The translations under genes and the position numbers were made by a program. From positions 23,941,355 through 24,005,354 of the forward strand of contig NC_090183.1 of NCBI RefSeq assembly GCF_024679245.1: DNA of 64,000 nt. Direction: 5' to 3'. The notes beneath the pieces were generated by a model. That model was given only the letters and a program-made list of their open reading frames with translations, had not been told where the DNA came from and did not search any database. This DNA is from Pseudorasbora parva. Its lineage: Eukaryota > Chordata > Actinopteri > Cypriniformes > Gobionidae. Positions within the stretch are counted from its first letter, which is position 1, and each line of letters starts with the position of its first letter. Below, piece after piece: positions 21,780 through 35,672 of the stretch.

Positions 21780-24200
21780 AGTGTTTCTATTGTCTGTTCA
21801 TGCATGTATTATAGTGTCTGAAAACACAGTACACTGAACTAGATATGCACAATATTAGTACCATATCCGTTATCTGCCAATATTTATCTGTATCAGATTA
21901 TATTTATTAACACAATTTTTTTAAATTGTGCATACACAATGCCTAGATTATCTTTGCGATCACCTAACAAATACGGTGCTAATCTTTTAAAAAATGCTAA
22001 TAATTTAACAACACAAAGAAATCTTTAGCAAATCTTAAAATTAAAAACAAATTCCTTGTGCATACTGTACATTTAAAATGCTCAGATGCGTAAACCCCTT
22101 TTGTAGCATTTTAAAAGGCTTGTTTTAGTTTTTATTTGATGTGTCTTTGTAAGAAATGATGTAGAAATTGAATAGTTGGTTGCTGTTATTATTATTGATT
22201 TCTTATTTATATGATGGGTTCCCTAAGGTACTAATACTCTTAAAGTACTGGTATGTACCTTTTAAGGTACTAATATGTACCATTTAGGGCTAAGTAAGGT
22301 TCAAAGATGTACCTTTTCACTTTACCGCAGTAACAGCGCTGTGCATTTTCTAACAGTGGGCTTATCAAGAATCAATTTAATAATCAGTGCATTGATTTTT
22401 CACAGTACTTCAAACATGGTCAGTTAACGAGTAACACGTTCTTTTTTTGCAGTAAAAAACACTTTTTTGACCTTACAATTTATATAATTTAATAATATAA
22501 ATGCACCGTATGCTAAATGTTTCACTTTTTGATGTGTAGAGGGCAGTTTTGAAATGTCATTGGGCTTTGTTTTGTCAACAGCACTTTTAAAACTGTCCAA
22601 CGCAGCTTTCTTCTGTTGCTAAAAAAAGCTATTTCCACAAGGAGGCGGGACAGAGAATTCCATTACGTTTACTACGGCAGCTGGGAGACGCGTGACGTCG
22701 GGTCATTGCGGCCTTATTGTGTGTTTACACAAAACAAGATAATCCGGGCCCTGACCAAGCCAGAAATAGAAACGGCGTTGAGAGAGTGAATCATACCTGT
22801 GACCGCATCAGCACACAGACGGGCTGGGGGACATTCAAAACGATGGCTGAGTTCAAATGTGCTCAAAGACAAAAAAAAAAAAAAAAAAGATAGAATGAGT
22901 CAAGGCTGCAGCAGGAGAGCTGACAAATAAAAACAGCAATCTGTTCCCTTTGCTGAATTCACTGGAAGAATGAGAGAGAGTCACAGGACAATGAAAAAGA
23001 AGACTGGAAAGACCCTAACATGGAATACCACTGTAAACTCCTGTTTCATTTCAGAAAGCTTTGCTGCATTGCTCTCAAGCAGCTGATGCATGAACATTTT
23101 CCCATCAATAATAAAAAACATTTTTTTAAATATATTTAATTGTGCATGTTCACTTCACCTATTTTTACATTTAGATGATCTTCGTTATCATCTACCATCA
23201 GTAACTCTTTACAATTAGGTCTCATTCAAAAACATTAGATAATGCAATGCATAAATTAACAACAGGCAATATTATAAATATACACCATTTAATAATAATG
23301 ATAAAAATACAATGCTTGATTGTTTATTCTTGTTCGTTTAAAGTGCATATTGTAAACAGATACAACTTTTGATTTTAAAAAAGTATCATTAAATGAAATT
23401 AACAAAGATTAACAAAGTACTGTTAATTGTTTGCTTATAGTGTAGCCTATATGTTAAAATATGAAACCTTATTGTTAAGTGTTGCCAGTTTTATCTTAAA
23501 ACACCAACCAACACTGTTAGTAAATCTCATAATTAATATAAATGTTTCATATAATGTAATGCTTGAAAACTTTTTAAAAGTTTGAAACAATTAAAAAAAT
23601 GATTTAGACAAAACAGTTAAAAATGTTTTCTAAAGGTCAGAAATCATGACATTTTTTGAGCAGAATAATTATACTGTCAAATTCTTAATACATTTCCTCA
23701 CACACTGCACAAATGAGTCTTTATACATATATGATTCCTATAGCAAGGGGAGTCTTTGACATAGAAGGGGGATGCATGAGTATTTTAGTTAAGAAATACA
23801 TTTGAAGCTACACTTGCATCTTTACAACACAGGACTACACACACAAATTTGCAAAAGCCCTATCAGAGGGCCAGACTGCAATGGCCATTTTGGGAGGGTT
23901 ATTTCTGTACTAGTCTGAAGTAAACAGGGCTGACGTTATGCCCCTGCTGCAGTGACCTTTGGAGTTTCTACCAACTGGCCTGCCATTAACCTCATGCTGC
24001 TAAATACAGGTATGCAGGTAAATGGACTGACACAAAGGTACTTTCTCTTTAAAAGTGCCTATAGCTGGGAAACTACGTTTGGGGCCATGCTTTTATAGGT
24101 GGAAGTGAGATGTCGGCTGTTCTCACGCATGAGGAATGTAAATGTTTCTGAGGGGACTGACTGCAGTGCCACAGATCAAACAATTTAATGTTCCTCTTCT
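21780..24200. other. Intergenic, 3' of gadd45a
   Basis: No gene recognised. At 22210-22330 is a short repeat built on GGTAC/GTACC phrases. At 22670-22850 is a GC-richer block with a CRE-like TGACGTC near 22694. At 23220-23490 AT-rich sequence resembles the fish MITE also seen near 1400 and 31360-31600. Confidence 0.5.
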
Positions 24201-24212
24201 CAGAGAAGTATA

Positions 24213-25175
24213 TTCTAGGACTTGTGCAAGCTCAAACACATGAGAATGAACCTCAATGGTCCTTGAGGAAGCTCAAACGTGTTGCGTAAAACGAGAATTA
24301 TTAATTTTTATTGGTTCTCAAACGTTCTGCGTAACACAAGAATGAACCTCATTGGTTCTTGAGGAAGCTCAAATGTTTTGTGTAACACAAGAATGAACCT
24401 AATTGGTTCTTAAGGAAGCTCAAACGTGCTGCATAACACACGAGAATGAACCTCACTGGTTCTTGAGGAAGCTCAAACGTGCTGCGTAACACCAGAACAA
24501 ACCTCATTGGTTCTTAAGGAAGCTCAAACGTGCTGCGTAACACGAGAATGAACCTCACTGGTTCTTGAGGAAGCTCAAACGTGCTGCGTAATATGAGAAT
24601 GAACCTCACTGGTTCTTGAGGAAGCTCAAACGTGCTGCGTAATATGAGAATGAACCTCATTGGTTCTTAAGGAAGTTCAAATGTGCTGCGTAACACGAGA
24701 ATGAACCTCATTGGTTCTTGCTGAAGCTCAAACGTGCTGCGTAACACCAGAACGAACCTCATTGGTTCTTAAGGAAGCTCAAACGTGCTGCGTAACACGA
24801 GAATGAACCTCACTGGTTCTTGAGGAAGCTCAAACGTGCTGCGTAATACGAGAATGAACCTCACTGGTTCTTGAGGAAGCTCAAACGTGCTGCGTAACAC
24901 CAGAACGAACCTCATTGGTTCTTAAGGAATCTCAAACGTGCTGCGTAACACGAGAATGAAACTCATTGGTTCTTGCTGAAGCTCAAACGTGCTGCGTAAC
25001 ACCAGAACGAACCTCATTGGTTCTTGCTGATGCTCAAACATGCTGCATAATACGAGAATGAACCTCATTGGTTCTTGAGGAAGCTCAAATGGGCTGCATA
25101 AACCGAAGAATGAACCTCATTGGTTCGTGACGAAGCTCAAACGTGCTGCGTAACACAATGAACCTCATTGGTTCT
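24213..25175. repeat. 51-bp minisatellite, array 1 (about 19 units)
   Basis: Units of 51 bases (CTCAAACGTGCTGCGTAACA then a spacer and GAACCTCATTGGTTCTT) repeat head to tail with a few substitutions each. The core GAACCTCATTGGTTC is a short inverted repeat and, on the other strand, contains AACCAATGA, the form of a CCAAT box. The same unit forms array 2 in the opposite orientation. The sequence to the right (GTTTATATGCAAATAAAAGC) is shared with the right flank of array 2. Confidence 0.95.
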
Positions 25176-25296
25176 TGCAAGTCAAGCAAGGATGCTTGAG
25201 CTTCTGTTGATGTTTATATGCAAATAAAAGCCTAATTCAATCTGTTCATCATATAAAGCGATCATGTCTCTTCAGATGTGAACTAAACCCCTAAAC

Positions 25297-25845
25297 TCAT
25301 TTGAAAGTTGCTTATTAGTATGCATATTGCTAGGGTGTTTATAAAGCACACATTAATGCCTTGTTCTGCATGACCTTATTCTACATCTCTTCATCCTAAT
25401 TCCTACCCAATATCTAAACTTAACAACTATCTTACTAACTATTAATAAGAAGCAATTAGGAGTTTATTAAAGGGATAGTTCACTTTAAAATGAAAATTCT
25501 GTCATCCTTTACTCACCCTCAAGTTGTTTCAAACCTGTATGAATTTCTTTCTGAACACAAGGGAAGATATTTTGAAGAATGTCAGTAACCAAACAGTTAA
25601 CTGGAGCCATTGACTTCCATAGTATTTTTTTCCTACTATGAGGTCAATGGCTCCAGTTAACTGTTTGGTTACTGACATTCTTCAAAATATCTTCCCTTGT
25701 GTTCAGCTGAAGAAAGAAATTCATACTGGTTTAAAAACAACTTGAGGGTGAGTAAAGGATGACAGAATTTTCATTTTAAAGCGAACTATCCCTTTAAGGC
25801 AAAAGTCTTATTGTGAGAATTAACCCTTATCTAAAGTGTATTTAC
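25297..25845. mobile_element. Older MITE split by a palindromic element
   Basis: 25297-25470 and 25798-25845 together match, on the opposite strand, the intact MITE at 41044-41307 (shared phrases GCTTATTAGTATGCAT, ATTAATGCCTT, CTTACTAACTATTAATAAG, AATTAGGAGTTTATT, GGCAAAAG). The intervening 323 bases are a later insertion. Confidence 0.8.
25471..25793. mobile_element. Palindromic MITE with TTAA duplication (piggyBac-like target)
   Basis: AGGGATAGTTCACTTTAAAA at the left is mirrored at the right, and the two arms of about 155 bases match almost throughout around a centre near 25630. It is flanked by TTAA at 25467-25470 and 25794-25797. TTAA targets are typical of piggyBac transposons. A diverged relative lies at 55330-55590. 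Confidence 0.9.
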
Positions 25846-25849
25846 TAGT

Positions 25850-27313
25850 TTCTGCAGTGGAGAGATTAACTGTTTTAACCTCAGAAGAGCCATACACAGG
25901 CATAAATCCTGAAATACCAAGCCAAGTATTAACATCCAACTCATTAATGGAAACCTGTTGTGTTGGAAATCTCATAGCTAAATAATAACAAATAAATGGC
26001 TCCTTGTTTTCCTTATACAGGATTATGGGGTTTATCCTGAAGCTCTACCACCCAGATGACATGTAATTCAATCACTAAAATTGACACGAGCACAAAGCCA
26101 GTTCGTCAATCAACCGCAAGAAGCTCCACTGATTGCATCAATATAGGGCAGTAAATACAGCCTGACCTGTTTCTGAGTGTAGCGGGTAAGAGAGGATCAT
26201 TGCATAACAACAGGTCTTTGACCTGGAGCACCAAATAAAACAATATAATAGCAGAGAAATTAGAGCAAGTGGGAAAAGTGAGACCATGAACACCTGGCTG
26301 CTGTGGGAAAGCTATAGGCAGTTATTAAATACATATTGTACCCTGACAGTGACATAATAATAAAAAAAAACTTTAAAACACTAAAACTATTTTTTCAGTG
26401 CACTGTAAACCTGATTAAGTTGACAAAACAAAACAAAAATTAGGTAATCAATCACATTATATTTTATTTATTGATTATTTTTTTTAAGTTTAAGTGAGCA
26501 GAACTTGCAGATTTTTATTTTGTACTCATGCATTTGAATTGCTCTTACCTTGAAATATTAATTCATACATTTAACTTCTAAATTTAAATTTCATGTAATC
26601 GCTTTAAAACTTAGACGTTTTAGTATTGGAAACTGGGCTAGCTTTAACTAGGCAATTCAATGAAACCTTGCTAATTGGTAACACAATGCTTTGCATTAGC
26701 ATTTGCTCAATCAGTTATATAAAACAATAAACATCTGTTCTCAAACTAAGCTTGTGCACTCGTCACCATGATGGTAGACCCTCACCCCCAAAACCCAACA
26801 TAATAGAAACTCTTCTAAACTTAGCATAACAAAAATCTACAAATTACAATGATTTATAAGCCTTTTGAAAAGTGGGGCATGGGGAATGTCCTCATATTTC
26901 ACCCTCTCATTGTAATACCTGTTATACCCATGTCATACATATTTGTGTCCTGATATTTCACAAAAACAAACAAACAAACACACACACCTAATTTTAGCAT
27001 TTACTCTCTTTTGAGTGTCATGGCAAAGCATACTGGGAAACTGAAATTTAAGTTTGTGTAAAGTTCATAAAACTCAAGACAATTAAATAATTTAGGTCAC
27101 TTAAAATGTATCAGTTTTGTGAACTCAGAAAAAGTAAGCTATAAATACTTATAAACGTTAATTTTATTGAACTAATTTGAGTTAGCTCTACTCAAACCAA
27201 TTCATTATTTTGAGAGTTCGGGTTTACAGTGGTGCACCTATGACAGATCCACTACTCACACGATCATTCAGAAAACATACTGATTTGATTTGATGACTAA
27301 TTTGATAATTTGG

Positions 27314-27361
<48 letters not shown>

Positions 27362-28290
27362 TTTAAGTAGGCCTATCAGTTTATTTTATGTAAAGTTGCT
27401 TTGAAATGATATGCATCTTTAAAAGTGCAATATAAATAAATATATATAAATGAAAGTTTAAGACTCAGGAAAATGCATAAATAAGACAACAAGACTCAGA
27501 ATAAAACTATATTTTGTTGGAAAAGGACAACATCTACAACTCAAAATACTGGGACCCAATTCTGGAATTCTGCACAAGGAAAGGAAGAGGGGAAATTCAC
27601 TCAAATTTGATGACACTGAATGCTTTTCATATTAAAAAATATTTTTCAAAGGCAAAAAGAGATAAGGCAGACAGAAGAGCTCATGCATGTCATATTTACA
27701 ATGCAAAAGCACCTTCAGAAATGACCACTGCATCAAGAAAAACACAATTGTCCAATAAACAACAGGCCATTGTGACGACTCAATACTACTTTTGGGAAAC
27801 ATTGCAAAAACATTAAAAGCATCACTCAACAAGAAAGCAAAGTTGAAATTGGCATTCAAAGCATACTGTTCTTGTTCAGTTAGGATTGTGGTTTAGCACA
27901 GACAATTGTAAGTTCAGTTGCATGAGCAATCATTATTGTCGGATCAGATGTCAGCCTGGGTATATCCAGACGGATGGCACGGATGTGTAATGATGAAGAC
28001 ACAGTGAAGATGTCTGTGGGACAGCAGCGCCTCTAGTTCACAGTAGTTTAACTCTGGCTGTCGTCACGAGACAGGAGTGCGGCAGTGAACGAGTCAGGAA
28101 TGTTTCATTAAGGCTGGCTCAGCTGGTCTGGTGAAGTTGTTTTCTGCCAGCTGTGACATGAAGGTATTATACACTCACTTTCATTATATGCATGGCAGTT
28201 CACAAGAGTGTTCCAAAAAAGGTACAGGAGTTGTAAACATGGAATGATGTCAAAATGCATGAATATAACAGTCTCAAAAATCATTGCAAT
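25850..28290. other. Intergenic, no gene seen
   Basis: AT-rich with a (TA)n tract at 27318-27357 followed by a short tail-like phrase (GTTGCTTTGAAATGATATGC ... AATATAAATAAA). The open frame at 27514-27816 has no recognised similarity. 27930-28150 is GC-richer and unassigned. Confidence 0.5.
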
Positions 28291-28295
28291 CAGAG

Positions 28296-28437
<142 letters not shown>

Positions 28438-28801
28438 GGCCCCACTTTATATTAGGTGACCTTAAGTACTATGTACTTACATCAAAAAAGAAGTACAATG
28501 TACTTACTGTGTTCAAATTATATTGCAAAACACCTTTGCTGATATTGAGGTGGGATACGGGTAGAGTTAGGGACAGGTGTGGTGGTGTGGGTAAGTTTAA
28601 AGGTAGGGTTAGGTGTAAGGGAAGTGCCAACTGTGTAATTACAAATGTAACTACAGAAATTAATTACAGACATAATTACATGCAGGTATTTTTTAAAATG
28701 TACAATGTAAAAACATGTATGTACACTATAATTGCATTGTATCAAATTATTAATTACAATGTTAGTACATAGTAGTTAAGGCCACCTAATATAAAGTGAG
28801 T

Positions 28802-28803
<2 letters not shown>
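28438..28803. mobile_element. MITE of the GGGTCCCACTTTA family, copy inside a TA tract
   Basis: Terminal inverted repeats GGCCCACTTTATATTAGGTG and CACCTAATATAAAGTGAGTCC extend inward for about 40 bases (CTTAACTACTATGTAC). Left and right flanks are both (TA)n, so the element appears to have landed in the microsatellite. About 90 percent similar by eye to 34538-34903. Confidence 0.9.

Positions 28804-28866
<63 letters not shown>
28804..28866. repeat. (TA)n microsatellite, right part
   Basis: About 31 units; continuation of the tract left of the MITE. Confidence 0.95.
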
Positions 28867-28869
<3 letters not shown>

Positions 28870-28872
<3 letters not shown>

Positions 28873-30060
28873 GTATAATTTATATATTATATATAAATAT
28901 ATATATATGCGAGCGAGCCTATATGTGTGTTTCTATTGCTGGCTAGATCCCAGAATTAGATGGCACAATGACATTAAAAGTTTGTCATAAAAAAGAGACA
29001 ATGATAAAAATAAAAATAAAAATGAGAAGAAATGCATACATTAACGTATAAGGCATCTTGCAAATAATCATTAAAGGGTTACAATTATGTACCAGGATCA
29101 TACACAGTGCAATAGCACAATGTAAAATGTTTTTTGTATGTAAAATCTAATCCAATTTAATGAAAGTGGCCATTTAAAAAAATGGGGGTTCTGTGAAACG
29201 TGTAAAACAAACACAGCTTTTGAACACTTTACAATAAGGTTAAATGTGTTAACATTATGTGAGTATCATGAACTAACATATGTTTTTTTTTTTTATAACG
29301 AATTAATCCGACATTGTTTCTGTAATTAATCACACCTACCATAATTTTTTATATATTGTTATAGTGTTATAATTTCAAGACAGTGGGTCTCATTCACAAA
29401 TGTGTGCATGAAATGTGCGTACAAACGATTTTAAAGGGATAGTTCACCCCAAAATGAAAATTTGATGTGTATCTGCTTACCCCCAGGGCATCCAAGATAT
29501 AGGTGACTTTGTTTCTTCAGTAGAACACAAATTAAGATTTTTAACTCCAACCGTTGCAGTCTGTCAGTCGTATAATGACAGACTGCAACGTATAATAAGA
29601 CTATAACTTAATTTATTACAAGTATATTGCATTAATTGTATTATACAATCCATATAAAATTATAGAATTAAATAATACAATTTAATTTAATCTTAAATAC
29701 ATCCGATCATACAGTTAAAGAGCAAGGAAAGCTGCGTTATAGCTTCAGCTGCAAGGTTTCTCTGAATAACGCATATATACGCGTCTGCAAACAGCTGCAA
29801 GTTTGACGAGAGTGACGAAATGCTGTTTGGAAAATGTGTGCGGAAAGCCGCATTTAAATGACTAACTTTTTGCACGCAGCCGCTCCTTTAGAATTCTCCA
29901 CATTCACTAACATCAGAACAAGGTCAAGAACAAATTCATGTGCGTACGAACGTTTTGTGAATCAGGTGGAGATTTTTCATGAGAAGTTCTCCTGTGCGTA
30001 CAAATAGGAAAGAATCCATACAATTATCAGTGAATGAGACCCAGTTAAATTTGATCTATC
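28870..30060. other. Intergenic with MITE fragments
   Basis: At 29430-29590 is an AAAGGGATAGTTCACCCCAA-headed repeat fragment that continues differently from the palindromic MITE (GCATCCAAGATATAGGTGAC), so it is another family with similar ends. At 29390-29430 and 29880-30045 lie outward-facing inverted phrases (GGGTCTCATTCACAAATGTG against CACT/GAATGAGACCC), the ends of a roughly 650-base element. Confidence 0.6.
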
Positions 30061-30454
30061 AGGTAGGAAATATACATTGTTTTAAGTTATCAAAAACTTC
30101 ACAGTCTTCAATGCATAAATTATAAATGAAATATATAGATTAATCCTTAATTAAATCTACAAAAGTTTAGTGAGTGATTTTCTCTTTGTCTTTTGTTCTT
30201 TGATTACATTAATGACAGACATCACAGCACTAGGTTTATTAGGCTGCTGTCACTTTAAGATCTTAAGCACATGACATGGATCCGGATCTTAAGACGATAC
30301 TCGACCAAGCTGACATTTTAGTTTGCTTTTGTGTGCTTTTGTCCATTTACTGCCTGAGAGAACTGATCAATTTAGGGTTTTTTTTCACATATAAACATTC
30401 ATCAACTCGCACATCAGATCTGGTAAACAAAAGCTCAAGCATGTTCACTTGAAA

Positions 30455-30955
30455 TGTAAGAACCAATGAGGTTCTTACTCATGTGTTACACGGCACGTTT
30501 GAGCTTACTCAAGAACCAATGAGGTTCATTCTCATGTTACACAGCACGTTTAAGCATCAGCAAGAACCAATGAGGTCCATCTTGTATGTTACACATCACA
30601 CGTTTAAGCATCAGCAAGAACCAATTAGGTTCATTCTTGTGTTACGCAGCACGTTTGAGCTTCCTTAAGAACCAATTAGGTTCATTCTTGTGTTACACAT
30701 CGCGCGTTTAAGCTTCAGCAAGAACCAATGAGGTTCATTCTTGTATTACGCAGCACGTTTGAGCTTCAGCAAGAACCAATGAGGTTCATTCTTGTATTAC
30801 GCAGAACATTTGAGCTTCAGCAAGAACCAATGAGGTTCATTCTTGTGTTACGCAGAACATTTGAGCTTCAGCAAGAACCAATGAGGTTCATTCTTGTGTT
30901 ACGCAGAACATTTGAGCTTCAGCAAGAACCAATGAGGTTCATTCTTGTGTTCGAC
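30455..30955. repeat. 51-bp minisatellite, array 2 (about 10 units), inverted
   Basis: Units of 51 bases with AAGAACCAATGAGGTTCATT are the reverse complement of those in array 1. Because 51 is a multiple of three, the array is open as a 17-residue peptide repeat (EPMRFILVLRSTFELQQ); this is probably not coding. Short inverted phrases flank it (TTCACATATAAAC at 30384, GTTTATATGTGAA at 30980), suggesting the array sits inside a small element. Confidence 0.93.
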
Positions 30956-31059
30956 TGAGCATCTGTTTATGTTATCAGTGTTTATATGTGAATAAAAGCC
31001 TAAACTCAATCTGTTCATCATATTAAGTGATCACGTTTCTTCAGAAATTTGGACTAAAC

Positions 31060-32456
31060 AGCTTGGTTCACCTGGATTAGTTATACTATCTCTCCATTAA
31101 CTTTTTTAAGCAACAAAGTATAGTTTCTTGGACAGTCAATGGGACATGAGGATAATTGATATTTGATAAAAAACTGTCAGGCATGAAAAAATATTTTTCA
31201 GGATTATTTTATGAATAAACAGATTTTTTTGTAACAAATGTGTTTACATTAACTATAGATCAATTTAATGCACCCTTAATAGAAGTATTTAAATAAATGC
31301 ACATTTATTTATATATCAAAAATCTTACTGAGACTAAACTTTTGAACAATAGTGTATACTAATACATTTTTAACATTTAAAGTTAATTAATTAACTAATA
31401 GCTAATTAAGCTAATTTACAATAGTCCATATTTTATGAGTGAGAATTACAACAAAAAATAGTGCAGTACATTTATAAATTGACATGAAATTATTAAATGC
31501 TGTAACTATTATATGTTTATTACTATTAGTTCATGATGACTAGTACAATAATATCACTGAATTGAACCTTATTGTAAAGTAGTACCTTACTGAAAAAGGA
31601 GAGTGTCCATATTTCTATACCACAGCATTAACACATCATCCTATTATGTAATACGATTACATCGTATTACTCCAAAAATGCTTATCTGCAAGTTTTGGCA
31701 GTAGTTAAAGTTTTAAAACACAGCTCTCCTGGTTTACTGAGAGAAAAAGCAAAGGGCACGATGTTACGTGTAGTGATTTGACAGGAGCAGTTAGCTTTGT
31801 ATTACTCCATTGTTCAAAGAGTGAGTTAATGAGGGAGGGCCAGAGCAGCATTGCGTCAATGTGACGCCTCCAAAGACACCTGTTTCCTCCACCAGTGAGC
31901 ACAAGCACCCTTTACACATTTGTGATGCTGACATTTCACCCCTCACATCAACCCCCAACACTCCCTGTGACTGGACGCATTTAAAAGCATCAGATGGAGT
32001 CAAAAGCACAGCCGATGAGGCTCTGCTTATCAGCAGATATATATTACAGAGTGCAGTCATTAAATGATCATTTCCTGTGCTTCGTGATACTAGCGTGGCT
32101 GAGAGCCGCCCACTCTGACCTCACCCTTTATTTGCAGAAGACACAACCACATCAGTGGACTCCATCACAAAGCAAACAACTCATCTGTGCTCTGCCCGAA
32201 AGCTTAAAATTCATTCATGGGTTGGTTTTGTCTTTGCGCCACCAAATGATTTGTTTACTATGTCCTTTGTCTCTTCTTTTCATAGAAAACATGAACATTT
32301 CTAGTCAGGAGATTTGTGGATACAATCAAATAATGGCTTGGGGTTTAGTTCACTTTAAGTTGAATAGGAAATGAATGTTTGAAGATAATATTCTTTTTTA
32401 TAAAAAAACTAACAATAAAAGGAACATCAAAACATATCAAGAGTTCAAGCTTCCCA
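31060..32456. other. Intergenic / gng12 3' region
   Basis: No further coding exon seen. It contains MITE fragments (31320-31600). A minus-strand AATAAA at 32127-32132 is one candidate polyadenylation signal for gng12, about 330 bases after the stop, but others exist. Confidence 0.5.
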
Positions 32457-33855
<1,399 letters not shown>

Positions 33856-34537
33856 CTTTGTGTTGATCTTCACAGACCTGGATTAAAAACAACAACAACA
33901 ACAAAAAACACATAAAACTATTGATATTGACTTGGACTCTTCTTTGTTTCCTACGAGCAGCCAGCAGCTTAACAGCAGCTTACCCATGATTCATGAACTA
34001 CATACAGCAGAATTTGGATGCAAAACTTGCAAGACAGGATATTTGTCTGTATGTATATGCAGGCTAACCACATACAGCTCTCTGAGGAGGTACCGAGGGC
34101 CCCTTTGACCCCTGCAGTGGTGAGGGTGTGTAGCGCGTCAAACCCCCAGCGAGGGCCCTTTTTTACTGGATCTGCAGTCTCTGTATTGCTTTACGACTGC
34201 AGGAGGGAGAACCAAAGCAAGCTGTGTGCTTGGACAGAAAACAGAAGATCGCATGTAGTCTCTGCAGCTACTGACTGTTCCTGCAGAGCACTCTTTCGTC
34301 ACCGGTTACTCTGCCAACTCATCAATGGACACATGTGCACAGGCACACAGAGACAGAGTCAGCAGTGCAGTCGTTCAAGCAGAAGGAGTTGTGCAATACA
34401 AATGGTAGAAAAGGAAATGGTCTGAGTGAGGCAGGTGGTCTGTCTTTGATCAGGAGATATAAAGAGGATGGTTAGCTTTCTCACTTCCTAATTTTAGTGA
34501 GAAATAAAACAAGGTTGTCACAAATCAATACAAAAAT

Positions 34538-34903
34538 GGGTCCCACTTTAGGTGGCCTTAACTACTATGTACTTACATCAAAAAGTAAGTACAATGTACT
34601 TACTGTGTTCATATTATATTGCAAAACACCTTTGCTGATATTGAGGTGGGATACGGGTAGAGTTAGGGACAGGTGTGGTGGTGTGTGTAAGTTTAAGGGT
34701 AGGGTTAGGTGTAAGGGAAGTGCCAACTGTGTAATTACAAATGTAACTACAGAAATTAATTACAAACGTAATTACATGCAGGTTATTTTGAAAATGTAAG
34801 TACAAAGTAAAAACATGTATGTACACAATAAGTCCTCTGTATCAAATTATTAATTACAATGTTAGTACATAGTAGTTAAGGCCACCTAATATAAAGTGGG
34901 TCC
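34538..34903. mobile_element. MITE of the GGGTCCCACTTTA family
   Basis: Ends GGGTCCCACTTTAGGTGGCC and CACCTAATATAAAGTGGGTC. The left end lacks six bases (ATATTA) present on the right. Sister copy of 28438-28803. Confidence 0.92.
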
Positions 34904-34909
34904 CAAAAA

Positions 34910-35577
34910 TGTTGGTAGCAGATACCGATATCAATTAAACTTCACAATAGCACAGCAAAATGATGAATTAAATAAAATAATTAATAATAATAAAAATAAT
35001 AAAAAGTAATATAAATTTACATTAAATAACTATAATATAAAAACTACTGTAAAAATGTAAAAATAGGGCACAATACTGTATTGATTACTGTATATATTTT
35101 ACCTGTATTTTGAATTTTGAACTTCTTTGCCTTGTGTTTTATGGTTAACAGAGGGGTTAAAATTACTGGATAACGTCCTGGTAAGTTTCTGACATTTTTT
35201 TTTACAGTGTATATAAATCGATAAATATAAATATAATTAAAAAAGCAAGGTTACACTTTATTTTAAGGTGGCATTTTCACAGTGTAATTACAGTCAAACC
35301 AAAATTGATTCAGACACCTTCAACATTTCCTCTCATTATCACAGTTTATTCGCTATATTTTATAAAATAGTAATTAAATATGACAAGAACACTTAAGCAA
35401 AACATGATCAGGTTAAAGTGTGAATAAATGTGGTCCCAAAATTTCATAAATTGTACTGATAGTCCACTCTGAAGAAGTATAATATGTCATACTATTTTGC
35501 TATCCTCACTTACATAAATGCAGTGCTTGAAGTAAAAAAAGAAGAAGTGCTTTTACATTACTCACCAAAAGGGGCAG

Positions 35578-35672
<95 letters not shown>

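Noticed and set aside
24213..25175. A CRISPR-like array
   Set aside because: Units are contiguous 51-base tandem repeats with no unique spacers, in a vertebrate genome.
27514..27816. 100-residue plus-strand frame
   Set aside because: No domain, low complexity, overlaps an equally open minus-strand frame.
30483..30958. 17-residue peptide repeat open reading frames in the minisatellite
   Set aside because: A 51-base unit is a multiple of three, so any stop-free frame stays open through the array. There is no splice, start or conservation evidence.
34018..34425. 135-residue plus-strand frame upstream of gng12
   Set aside because: No recognised domain, no support from splice sites, and the composition looks like open GC-rich noncoding DNA.
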